A stretch of DNA of 64,000 nt from Beijerinckia mobilis (GTDB lineage: Bacteria > Pseudomonadota > Alphaproteobacteria > Rhizobiales > Beijerinckiaceae). The notes under the pieces are model-generated. The model saw nothing but the letters and a program-made list of their open reading frames with translations, was not told where the DNA came from and made no database searches. The position numbers and the translations under genes were made by a program. Positions 25,848 to 33,979 of this stretch are shown in pieces. How positions within the stretch are numbered: position 1 is the stretch's first letter; each line of letters begins with the position of its first letter. The stretch is from positions 359,803 to 423,802 of the forward strand of contig NZ_JQJH01000002.1 of assembly GCF_000745425.1 (NCBI RefSeq), read 5' to 3'.

Positions 25848-25905
25848 TTGAGACGGCAGATTTCCACCGTCTCAAATTTGAGACGGCGTCGCATGAGTGA
25901 GACAG
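25848..25905. promoter_or_regulatory. Candidate activator (AcoR-type) binding dyads upstream of acoA
   Basis: A perfect 20-bp palindrome CCGTCTCAAATTTGAGACGG is at 25867-25886. Its half-site TGAGAC(G/A) also occurs at 25849 and 25898, so the half-sites in one orientation start at 25849, 25879 and 25898, 30 and 19 bases apart, roughly three and two helical turns. They lie 55-110 bases upstream of the candidate -24/-12 element. Confidence 0.5.
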
Positions 25906-26326
25906 AGGAGGCTATCGTATGAGATCAGGCGCTGCTCGCCGGTTCGATTCTGTAAGCTCTGAGTGAAGATCAAGGTGTTGACGGCGTCGCAGACGATGTC
26001 GGCGGAATTGCTCTCGTGCGCCTCGGGTTGGCGTAGCCGTTGAATGGATTGTCTCTCTCGGCAAGGCGGGCACACATTGCCCGCATCAAATGCGGGTTAG
26101 CCGGATCATCGAGCCGAAGGACCATTATGATCGGGAGGTTGATCCCCAAAGATTGGAAGCGAGTGACCGATTGTTCTGTTTGTGTCTTCCATTTGTGAAA
26201 GTTTAGCGAAACTTTTGTGACGTTTCGCCGTTGAATGAGCGCCGTGGCCTTTCCTGACTAAGCGGTCGGTTCGCGGATCAGGCCGTTTCCTTGGCTATTT
26301 CGCGAGAAAGAATGCGAGGCAGTTCA
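25906..26326. other. Gene-free stretch with small hairpins
   Basis: Between the acoA upstream sites and the next gene I see a CCCGCAT/ATGCGGG hairpin (26080-26096) and an AAAGTTT-AGCG-AAACTTT palindrome (26198-26215), but no gene. The latter could be a regulator site for the downstream secreted-protein gene. Confidence 0.4.
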
Positions 26327-26908
26327 ATGGCTTTTTCCAGGTGCACGCTGGAACAGCGCGCCGCCGTCTTCGCCTCCTGCATCCTTTTCGGCGCGTCCTT
26401 TGCGTTTGCCGGGCAGCAAACCCGGCCTGCCGCGACGATGGCCCGGAATAGCCAAGGCGCTGGCGTGTTCTACAATGCCGAACAGATGGGCGAACCGATC
26501 GGTGAACCAATGAAGAGGCCGGCGCCCAAGCGCAATGCCACGCGCATGAGCCAGCCTTCGCCCAAGCGAAGCCATTTGTCCAAGAGCTTGTCCAAGAGCT
26601 TGTCGAAGAGAAGCCAGGAGACGATAGGACCGTTCGGCTCCAGCCCTGCGACGGTCCAGGCTGTCAGGGATGGGTATTTCACCCTTCTGCCGCCCTCGCG
26701 TGACGATCTTCAATTTTATGCCCATGGCATGGTGCCGCAGGCACAGTCGACCTCGACCGCTATGGCACCGTCCACCAGGGACTATTGGTCTCCATCCGAC
26801 AGGGTCTTCTTTTCTCACGGTATCTTTCCGCAGGCGCAGCCGACATCGACGACTATTAACGGGAAGGAGATGCCGGAAGTGCTGAAGGACCCGCGACCCT
26901 CTTCCTGA
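26327..26908 (+). CDS. Putative secreted protein with internal repeats, unknown function
   Basis: A 193-residue basic, low-complexity protein. The ATG at 26327 has GAGG seven bases upstream and opens a plausible signal peptide (RAAVFASCILFGASFAFA, cleavage near AFAGQ). Two internal repeats stand out: SLSK three times in a row, encoded by a 12-bp tandem DNA repeat at 26576-26611, and a duplicated segment with FYAHGMVPQAQSTST and FFSHGIFPQAQPTST. No family is recognised. Alternative in-frame starts lie at 26291 and 26312. Composition is not globular; a real but fast-evolving exported protein is the best reading. Confidence 0.5.
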   Translation: MAFSRCTLEQRAAVFASCILFGASFAFAGQQTRPAATMARNSQGAGVFYNAEQMGEPIGEPMKRPAPKRNATRMSQPSPKRSHLSKSLSKSLSKRSQETIGPFGSSPATVQAVRDGYFTLLPPSRDDLQFYAHGMVPQAQSTSTAMAPSTRDYWSPSDRVFFSHGIFPQAQPTSTTINGKEMPEVLKDPRPSS

Positions 26909-27227
26909 AGAGAGGCGCCGCCGCCACCATTTTTCTATGGTCCCTGAAAGCGCGCTGTTGGTGCGGCAACACTCTATGGCGGTCTATCCAGCCTGCTTGA
27001 CCGCATGAAATCGGCCAGACGATATCAATTTCTGAAGAAATGCTCGCGCTCGCGAACAAAAGGCCGGGCCTGGACCGGCAGATTTCTGCCTCGGCAATGG
27101 AAGGTCAATCCAAGGTGTGAACGATTGCCCCTGCAGCATTGTCCTTCAATGAAAGCTTCGCTTTCAGGCTGATATAAGATACTGATCGTGTCTCTATAGA
27201 CCATCAGGGAATGGAGCGGGTTTGGAT
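26909..27227. other. Gene-free stretch
   Basis: Contains only a TGAAAGC-TTC-GCTTTCA hairpin at 27150-27166; no gene recognised. It should include the promoter of the DsbA-like gene. Confidence 0.4.
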
Positions 27228-27857
27228 ATGCAGCGCAGAGCCTTTGTCTCCAGCTTGTTCCTTTCGATCTGTTTGCTCTCCGCGGCGCTCATGGGCAATC
27301 TCCCCGTCCAGGCGCAGACACTGGATGTCGATGCAATTCTGCATGATCCCGATGCGCCTGCGGGTGGCAATCCGAAGGGCGACGTCACGATTGTCGCCTT
27401 TCTTGATTACAATTGCCCCTATTGCAAGAAATCGGCGCCGGAACTCGAGAAAATCGTCAAGACCGATGGTCATATTCGCCTTGTCTACAAGGATTGGCCG
27501 ATCCTTTCCGCCGCTTCCGTCTATGGCGCGAAACTGGCACTCGCGGCGGCTTATCAGGGCCAATATGAAACGGTCCACAAGGCTTTGATGGATCTTCCCG
27601 GCCGTCGCATCAAGGAGGATGCGATGCTGGCCGCCGTCAAGGCGACGGGTGTCGATATGGGCCGGTTGCAAGCCGATGCCGCGACCCATGCCGATGCCAT
27701 CACGGCTTTGCTGCGGCGCAATCTTGATCAGGCGAATGCACTCGGTCTTGAAGGAACGCCCGTCTATCTCGTCGGTCCGTTCAGAACCTCGACGCTCGAC
27801 TATGAAGGGTTCAAACAGGCCGTCGCCGATGCACGAAAGAAGCAAGCCGGCCAATGA
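27228..27857 (+). CDS. DsbA-family periplasmic thiol oxidoreductase
   Basis: A 209-residue exported thioredoxin-fold protein. The ATG at 27228 follows GGAGCGGG and opens a signal peptide (FVSSLFLSICLLSAALM, cleavage after VQAQ). The redox site is CPYC in FLDYNCPYCKKSAPEL, and the cis-Pro loop is GTPVYLVG. The helical insertion and length match the Com1/ScsC-like DsbA subgroup of alphaproteobacteria, which oxidise or isomerise disulfides or protect against copper stress. Its membrane partner (DsbB/ScsB) is not adjacent. A DsrE-like exported protein follows. Confidence 0.85.
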   Translation: MQRRAFVSSLFLSICLLSAALMGNLPVQAQTLDVDAILHDPDAPAGGNPKGDVTIVAFLDYNCPYCKKSAPELEKIVKTDGHIRLVYKDWPILSAASVYGAKLALAAAYQGQYETVHKALMDLPGRRIKEDAMLAAVKATGVDMGRLQADAATHADAITALLRRNLDQANALGLEGTPVYLVGPFRTSTLDYEGFKQAVADARKKQAGQ

Positions 27858-28043
27858 TATTGCGGGGCGCGATACCCAACGGCGGGCGGGGAGCCCGGGT
27901 TCGAGCCTTGAAAAGCGTTACCGGATGGAGCGTTGCGCCGCATGCTCAGGCTCGTCGAAATATCCTGATCCATCAAGGCGGATTGGTCAGGAACCATCTG
28001 GATAGGTTTCACGGCTTGATGGTTTTTCAGGGGGAAGATGAGG

Positions 28044-28517
28044 ATGTCAATATTCTACCGGATCGTCATTGCCGCAGCGCTACTGGTATTTTCTGGTCAT
28101 TTCACTTTCACCGGTGCCGCTATGATGGATGCTCCCGCAGGATATTACACCGATCAGAAAGTCGTCTATCATAATGATGGCAATGCGGGAGATGCCGCCG
28201 CTTACTTCAAGCGTATGCTAAACAGTATCAATAACCACATCGCGGCGGTCGGACAGGATCATGTCGAGATACGCGTCGTCAGCCATGCAAATGGCGTCGA
28301 GCTGTTTCAATTCGCAAATACTAACAAGGAACTGGCGACATTTCTCGACGGGCTGCGCGCGAAAAAAGTGCGGTTTCTGATCTGTGGCAACACGTTGCGG
28401 GAACGGAACATCGATTGGAAGACCCTTTACGGCGTGCAGGAGGACGATATCGTGCCGAGTGGCGTCGCGGAACTTGCCCGCCTTCAGGGTATGGGCTTTG
28501 CTTATATCCATTTATGA
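28044..28517 (+). CDS. Exported DsrE/DsrF-like family protein
   Basis: A 157-residue protein. The ATG at 28044 is seven bases from GGGGGAA and opens a signal peptide (IVIAAALLVFSGHFTF). The mature part is a DsrE/YchN-like alpha/beta domain: KVVYHNDGNAGDAAAYFKRM, EIRVVSHANGVELF, then VRFLICGNTL with a single Cys in the position that carries persulfide in DsrE-type sulfur carriers, and VPSGVAELARLQGMGFAYI. Periplasmic DsrE homologs are common and of unknown role; a sulfur or redox function fits the DsbA-like neighbour. Confidence 0.8.
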   Translation: MSIFYRIVIAAALLVFSGHFTFTGAAMMDAPAGYYTDQKVVYHNDGNAGDAAAYFKRMLNSINNHIAAVGQDHVEIRVVSHANGVELFQFANTNKELATFLDGLRAKKVRFLICGNTLRERNIDWKTLYGVQEDDIVPSGVAELARLQGMGFAYIHL

Positions 28518-28962
28518 GCATTGCGGCGGCTTTCCCTCCGGGCTTCACTGATCCCGATAGGTTGAGAAAACGCTGACTCAATTCCATGATCAATCGTGGA
28601 ATCAGCACTTTGAGAAGCGTTCTCGCCGCCGCCCGCCCAAAGCGGAGCGATTGAGCCGGTTCTGGTGATCTGGCAGCCGCCGAAGGCAATTCATCCACCC
28701 GCCTGCCAATTTCGAGCGCTTTCAACCTTCCGTGCATGAGGATTTCTGCCGCATTATGGTAGAATGGAAAGAATTTAATTTATTGAGACGGATTTTTAAA
28801 AATTAGTCATGTGAAATGGGAATATAAAAAATAATTTCATATATTTATGTTCTATGATACTGATCTTAAATTGGTTTTTACTTCGTATCCTGCGGCGAAT
28901 GCCTGTAGGTTCCGCGCTGCCCCTCAAATTGCAAATCCTGATGCGCATGAGGCAGTGGGATG
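28518..28962. other. Gene-free stretch with an AT-rich island
   Basis: No gene recognised. Bases about 28755-28880 are markedly AT-rich against GC-rich surroundings, with many A and T runs. Near 28575-28600 a hairpin ATTCCATGAT/ATCGTGGAAT is present, and GGCGGCTTTCC at 28526 recalls the core of the composite repeat. Confidence 0.5.
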
Positions 28963-29075
28963 ATCTCTCTAAGAGAATTCTTTCTCTTAGAGAATCTGGC
29001 CGCGCGGGGAGGGGCAATGGCTTTCCGCCAAATCTTATTGACCACGTCGGTCGTGATCGATGAGACTTGTCGGAG
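28963..29075. repeat. Three-hairpin composite repeat, copy D (degenerate)
   Basis: Hairpin 1 about 28962-28996 (TCTCTAAGAGAA with TTCTCTTAGAGA), core with GGCAATGGCTTTCCGCC ending near 29030, then a weaker stem TTATTGACCACG-TCGG-TCGTGATCGATGA near 29036-29063. Same orientation as copy A, with more mismatches. Confidence 0.6.
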
Positions 29076-29249
29076 GGTGCTGCTTGTTCGTAAGGGAAGA
29101 GACCGATCATTGACCATATACTCGGCATTACCCAATTCTGGCCTGCGCAGACGGAACCGTCGCCGTCACGCTTTTATATGGTCTGATTTCACAAGATCTT
29201 TTCCTGTCACTTCTCCGATGTTTTGCCCGATGTCTGAAGGGGCCCGCTC

Positions 29250-32200
29250 ATGAATGCCATCGTCGTTACCGCGTTGCGGCGGCCCTATACATTCGTTGTT
29301 CTGTCCCTGCTCATTCTCATGTTCGGCGTCATGTCGGTCTTCAAGACGCCGACCGACGTCTTTCCCAACATCAAGATTCCCGTCGTCTCCGTCGTTTGGA
29401 CCTATGCTGGTCTCATGCCGGAAGATGTCGGCGGCCGTATCACGCGCTATTATGAACAGGCGGTGACTTCGACCGTCGAAGGCATCGAGCACATCGAAAG
29501 TATTTCTTATTACGGCAGCGCCATCGTTAATATCTATTTCCAGCCAGGCACGGATCTCGGCCCGGCGGAAGCCGACGTGGTCGCCATTTCGCAGACGGTC
29601 ATCCCGCAATTGCCGCCAGGCATTTCGCCGCCGATGATCATGCGCCTCGAGGCGTCCTCGGTGCCGGTCGTCACCATGCAGGTCACTTCCGACAAAAGGA
29701 CGCCGGCCGATCTCTACAATCTCGCCTTTGCCCGTATCCGTCCCTTCGTCGTTACGGTGCCGGGGGCGATCATTCCGCATCCCTATGGCGGCAAGCCGCC
29801 GTTCCTGCTCGTCAATCTCAAGCAGGACCAATTGCTGGCGCATAATCTCTCCAGCATGGATGTCGAAAAGGCTTTCGAGAAACAGAGTATCGTCCTGCCC
29901 GCGGGCGACCAGAAGATCGGCCGCAAGGACTGGATGGTGCAGACCAACGCCATTCCCATGTCGGTCGAACGGTTCGAGGATCTGCCGATCAAGAAAGTGG
30001 GTAATGCCTACATTCATCTGCGCGACATTGCTGATGTCTCCCTGTCCGGACCGCCGCAGACCAATTCGGTTCTCGTGAAGGGCAATCAGGCGGTTCTCGT
30101 CGTCGTGATGAAGAGCGGCGAGGCTTCGACGCTCGACGTGGTGCAGGGTGTCAAGGATCTGATGCCGCGCCTGCAGAAATTGCTGCCACCGGATGTGCAT
30201 GTCCGGCTTCTGAACGATGCGTCTATCTTCGTGAAGGATTCGATCAAGGACGTGGTCCGCGAAATGGCGACCGCCGCGGCGCTCACCGGCATTGTCGTTC
30301 TGCTGTTCCTCGGTTCCTGGCGCGCTACGGTCATTATCGCGACCTCGATCCCGCTCGCCATTCTCTGCGCGATCATCGGGCTCGGCTGGGCGGGGCAGAC
30401 CATCAACGTCATGACGCTCGGCGGTCTCGCGCTCGCCGTCGGTATTCTCGTCGATGACGCGACGGTGATGATCGAGAATATCGATACCCATCTCGAAATG
30501 GGCAAGGATATCGAGACGGCGATTATCGATGCCGCCAACCAGATCGTGGTGCCGACCTTCGTCGCGACTTTGTGTATCTGTATCGTCTGGTTCCCCTTGT
30601 TCACCCTGTCGGGTGTTTCCGGCTGGCTGTTCATGCCCATGGCCGAAGCCATCACTTTCGCCATGATCGCTTCTTTCATCCTGTCGCGTACCCTGGTGCC
30701 GACCATGGCGAAATATCTGCTCGCCGGTCATGCCCATGGAGGGGCTCACGGGGAGTCTCATGGAGATTCTCATGACGGCGCTCATCACGAGGACGACGCT
30801 CATCATGCCGTGGCGTCCGGGCTCGGTGCATCGGCCGATGAGGACCCGGTGGCTCAGGCTCAGGCTCTGGTAAATCGCGAGCGGGTCTATGGCGAGCCTT
30901 TGGACCAGAGCCCTGCCGTTGCGCGGGAAGAAGAGGCAGTCGAGGAACATGCCCATGCCATGGCGCTCAGGGACGCGCAGCAGGAAATAGCCTATGACGA
31001 GGCCGTGCACCGGCAGGCGCAGCACGATGCGGCGGCGGGTATGCCCGGCGCTCATGCCGCTGCCGCCCACGAAGGCAAGCAGCCGGGCTTTTTCAGCCGT
31101 TTCCAGAAAGGGTTCGAAAAAGGCTTTTCGAGCTTCCGGGAAAACTACCGGAGCCTGCTGGAAAGGTCGGTCGCGCATCGTGGCAGTTTCATCACGGTCT
31201 TTCTCATCGTGGCACTTGCTTCGCTGAGCCTGTTCTACTTCAGCGGACGCGACTTCTTCCCCGAGATCAAATCAGGCACTTTGCAAATGCATATGCGCGC
31301 CCCGCTCGGCACGCGTATCGAGGTCACCGGCCGCATCGTCTCGCTCGTCAATGAGGAGATCGAACGGCTGCTGCCGGGGCAGGTCGAGAATATCGTGAAC
31401 AATTGCGGCCTGCCGGTCGGACCGCATAATCTCGCCTTCATTCCGACGCCGACGATCGGCACGCAGGATTGCGACCTGACGATCTCGCTGAAGAACGAAG
31501 AATCTCCCGTCTGGGATTACCGGCGCACTCTGCGCAAGGGTCTGTCGGAGCGTTTCCCCGGTACGATCTTCACCTTCCAGCCGGCCGATCTGACGGCCAA
31601 GATCCTGAACTTCGGCTCGCCCTCGCCGATCGATGTCCAGATCTCCGGTCTTGAGGCGACGAAGAATTATGAATTCGCCCGCAAGCTCGCCGACCGGCTG
31701 CGCACCATTCCCGGCGCCGCCGATGTCACGATCCAGCAGACGATGCGGACGCCGACCATTCTCGTCAGCGGCAACCGCACCTTCGGTCTCGGCACCGGTA
31801 TGACCGAGGAGGATCTGGCCAATAACGAGTTGATCACCCTCTCCGGCAGCCAGCAGGTTCACCAGGCCTATTGGCTCAACCCGGAAAACGGTCTTTCCTA
31901 TCCGATCAACATCTATACGCCACAGGAGCAGATGACGAGCGTCAACGATCTCCTGACCATTCCCGTCGGCAAGGGGGATGGCAATCCGGATGGAAAGCCA
32001 CCGCAGTTTCTGGGCAGCATGAGTTCGCTGGAGCCGAAGGGAACGCCGGGACAGGTCGCACACTATAATCTCATCCCGCTCTTCGATGTCTATGTCGCCA
32101 ACGAGGGGCGTGATCTTGGTGGTGTTCTTGAGGATGTCAACAAGGTCATCGCTTCCATGGAAGATGAGTTGCCGCGTGGCGCCGCCGTCGACGTGCGTGG

Positions 32201-32726
32201 CCAGGCTGAGACGATGCATAGCTCTTATGTGCAGCTCGTCGGCGGCCTCGTCCTTTCCGTCGCGCTCGTCTATCTGCTGATCGTGGTGAACTTCCAGTCC
32301 TGGGTTGATCCGTTCATCATCATTACGGCGCTTCCCGGCGCCTTGGCCGGCATTGCCTGGGGCCTGTTCCTCACGGGGACCAATCTGTCCATTCCTGCTT
32401 TGACGGGCGCCATCATGTGCATGGGCACGGCGACGGCCAATTCGATCCTGGTCGTCTCCTTCGCGCGCGAACGCTATGAAGTGCATGGCGATGGCATCAG
32501 GGCCGCGATCGAGGCAGGCTATGGCCGTATCCGCCCTGTTATCATGACGGCTTCCGCCATGATTATCGGCATGTTACCCATGTCCATGAGCAATTCGCAG
32601 AACGCTCCTCTCGGCCGCGCGGTGATTGGCGGTCTGACGGTGGCGACTTTCGCGACGCTGCTCTTCGTTCCCTGTGTCTATGCTTTGATTTACGGCCGGG
32701 CCAGCCGCAAGAAGGAGGGCGCGTGA
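29250..32726 (+). CDS. RND efflux pump, inner-membrane permease with His-rich cytoplasmic insertion
   Basis: A 1158-residue AcrB-fold transporter. The start follows AAGGGG. It has the N-terminal TM helix, two large periplasmic domains, and twelve predicted TM segments. The proton-relay Asp pair in TM4 is present (Asp402/Asp403 in ILVDDATVMIEN). About 110 residues longer than AcrB: the cytoplasmic stretch between TM6 and TM7 (about 490-640) holds a His/Asp/Glu-rich segment starting at His494 (alternating HG, HD and HH motifs) followed by a helical Gln/Glu/Ala/His-rich part. First gene of a three-gene operon with the adaptor (1-bp overlap) and the outer-membrane channel. Substrate cannot be assigned; the sequence does not match the CusA metal-type methionines in any way I can see. 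Confidence 0.93.
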   Translation: MNAIVVTALRRPYTFVVLSLLILMFGVMSVFKTPTDVFPNIKIPVVSVVWTYAGLMPEDVGGRITRYYEQAVTSTVEGIEHIESISYYGSAIVNIYFQPGTDLGPAEADVVAISQTVIPQLPPGISPPMIMRLEASSVPVVTMQVTSDKRTPADLYNLAFARIRPFVVTVPGAIIPHPYGGKPPFLLVNLKQDQLLAHNLSSMDVEKAFEKQSIVLPAGDQKIGRKDWMVQTNAIPMSVERFEDLPIKKVGNAYIHLRDIADVSLSGPPQTNSVLVKGNQAVLVVVMKSGEASTLDVVQGVKDLMPRLQKLLPPDVHVRLLNDASIFVKDSIKDVVREMATAAALTGIVVLLFLGSWRATVIIATSIPLAILCAIIGLGWAGQTINVMTLGGLALAVGILVDDATVMIENIDTHLEMGKDIETAIIDAANQIVVPTFVATLCICIVWFPLFTLSGVSGWLFMPMAEAITFAMIASFILSRTLVPTMAKYLLAGHAHGGAHGESHGDSHDGAHHEDDAHHAVASGLGASADEDPVAQAQALVNRERVYGEPLDQSPAVAREEEAVEEHAHAMALRDAQQEIAYDEAVHRQAQHDAAAGMPGAHAAAAHEGKQPGFFSRFQKGFEKGFSSFRENYRSLLERSVAHRGSFITVFLIVALASLSLFYFSGRDFFPEIKSGTLQMHMRAPLGTRIEVTGRIVSLVNEEIERLLPGQVENIVNNCGLPVGPHNLAFIPTPTIGTQDCDLTISLKNEESPVWDYRRTLRKGLSERFPGTIFTFQPADLTAKILNFGSPSPIDVQISGLEATKNYEFARKLADRLRTIPGAADVTIQQTMRTPTILVSGNRTFGLGTGMTEEDLANNELITLSGSQQVHQAYWLNPENGLSYPINIYTPQEQMTSVNDLLTIPVGKGDGNPDGKPPQFLGSMSSLEPKGTPGQVAHYNLIPLFDVYVANEGRDLGGVLEDVNKVIASMEDELPRGAAVDVRGQAETMHSSYVQLVGGLVLSVALVYLLIVVNFQSWVDPFIIITALPGALAGIAWGLFLTGTNLSIPALTGAIMCMGTATANSILVVSFARERYEVHGDGIRAAIEAGYGRIRPVIMTASAMIIGMLPMSMSNSQNAPLGRAVIGGLTVATFATLLFVPCVYALIYGRASRKKEGA

Positions 32727-33979
32727 TGCGCAAGGGTAAAGGCGCGGGACGCGCATTCATTGTCATTCTCATCCTCGGTGGATTTGTCGGCTACCAGGTT
32801 TACACCCGCATCAATACGGCGAAGGAAGTGGCCGAGGAGACCGCCGAAGGCGCGATCATGCGCGTTTCAGTGGTCAATCCGCAGCCGGGGCCGAAGGAAG
32901 AGACGTTGACCCTGCCAGGTACGGCCGATGCCTGGTATCAGGCACCGATCTATGCGCAGGTCTCCGGCTACGTCAAAATGTGGTACAAGGATTATGGCGC
33001 CCGTGTGAAGGAGGGTGACCTCCTCGCGGAAATCAACACGCCGACGCTCGATGCGCAATATTCCGAGGCGCAGGCCAATCTGCGTTCGGCCGAGGCGAAA
33101 TATAATCTCGCAGTCGTCACCGCCGACCGCTGGCGCGCTTTGCGCAAGTCGCAAGCCGTTTCGGAACAGTCGATTTCGGTGCAGGAGGCCAATGAAAAAT
33201 CCGAAGCTGCTCTGGTCGATGCCGCGAAACAGAATGTCGCGCGTTTCGAGGCGCTGCAGAAATTCAAGAAAATCGTCGCTCCCTTCGATGGAGTGATTAC
33301 CGCGCGTTCGATCAATGTCGGCGATTATGTGGATCAGGGACACGGCAATATGGGAGCGTCCGGCAATGCGACGGAATTGTTCTCCGTTGCCGATACACAT
33401 GCCATGCGTCTTTTCGTTTCCGTCCCAGAAGTATTCGCCAGCATCCTCAAACCGGAATTGGTCGCGGATGTCGTGGTGCCGCAATATCCCGAACGCCATT
33501 TTACTGCTAAATATCTCACGACCGCCAAAGGGTTCGACACGAATACGCGTACGGTCGTCACGGAATTCATCATTGACAATGACGATGCGGCTCTCTGGCC
33601 AGGTTCTTATGCAACAGTCAAGTTGACGGCTCCGGCGGATCCTCATATCCTGACCGTGCCGACGAGCTCTCTCGTGTTCGAGGAGGAAGGCTTGCAGGTT
33701 GCCACCGTAACGTCTGACAATCACATCCATTTCAAGCCGGTGACATCCGGCAAGATCCTGGGTGAACAGGTTCAGATCACACTCGGCCTTACGAAGGAAG
33801 ATCGGATCGTGGATAATCCGCCCGCCGCCCTCATGGAAGGGCAGGAGATCAAGATCGTTCCGGCAACCCCTGGCTATAATACGCCTGTGCCGAACGGTGA
33901 GACGGCGCAGTCCGAAGCACCTCAGGAGAAGGTTGGAATGGCGGAGGAACATGCTGCGGGACACGAGACGAAGAAATGA
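32726..33979 (+). CDS. RND efflux periplasmic adaptor (membrane fusion protein)
   Basis: A 417-residue adaptor. The ATG at 32726 overlaps the pump stop (TGATG); a GTG one codon upstream is possible, both served by GGAGGG. One N-terminal TM anchor (FIVILILGGFVGYQVY), then the biotinyl-lipoyl-like half (YAQVSGYVKMWYKDYGARVKEG), a coiled-coil hairpin (about 110-180), the second half (VAPFDGVITARSINVGDYV), and beta-barrel and membrane-proximal domains. The C-terminus is acidic with HAAGHE. It links the pump to the outer-membrane channel. Confidence 0.93.
   Translation: MRKGKGAGRAFIVILILGGFVGYQVYTRINTAKEVAEETAEGAIMRVSVVNPQPGPKEETLTLPGTADAWYQAPIYAQVSGYVKMWYKDYGARVKEGDLLAEINTPTLDAQYSEAQANLRSAEAKYNLAVVTADRWRALRKSQAVSEQSISVQEANEKSEAALVDAAKQNVARFEALQKFKKIVAPFDGVITARSINVGDYVDQGHGNMGASGNATELFSVADTHAMRLFVSVPEVFASILKPELVADVVVPQYPERHFTAKYLTTAKGFDTNTRTVVTEFIIDNDDAALWPGSYATVKLTAPADPHILTVPTSSLVFEEEGLQVATVTSDNHIHFKPVTSGKILGEQVQITLGLTKEDRIVDNPPAALMEGQEIKIVPATPGYNTPVPNGETAQSEAPQEKVGMAEEHAAGHETKK

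Noticed and set aside
29166..31178. Long minus-strand frame opposite the RND pump (670 codons)
   Set aside because: Antisense shadow of a GC-rich gene: Arg/Asp/His-rich composition, no domain, and the sense pump is complete.
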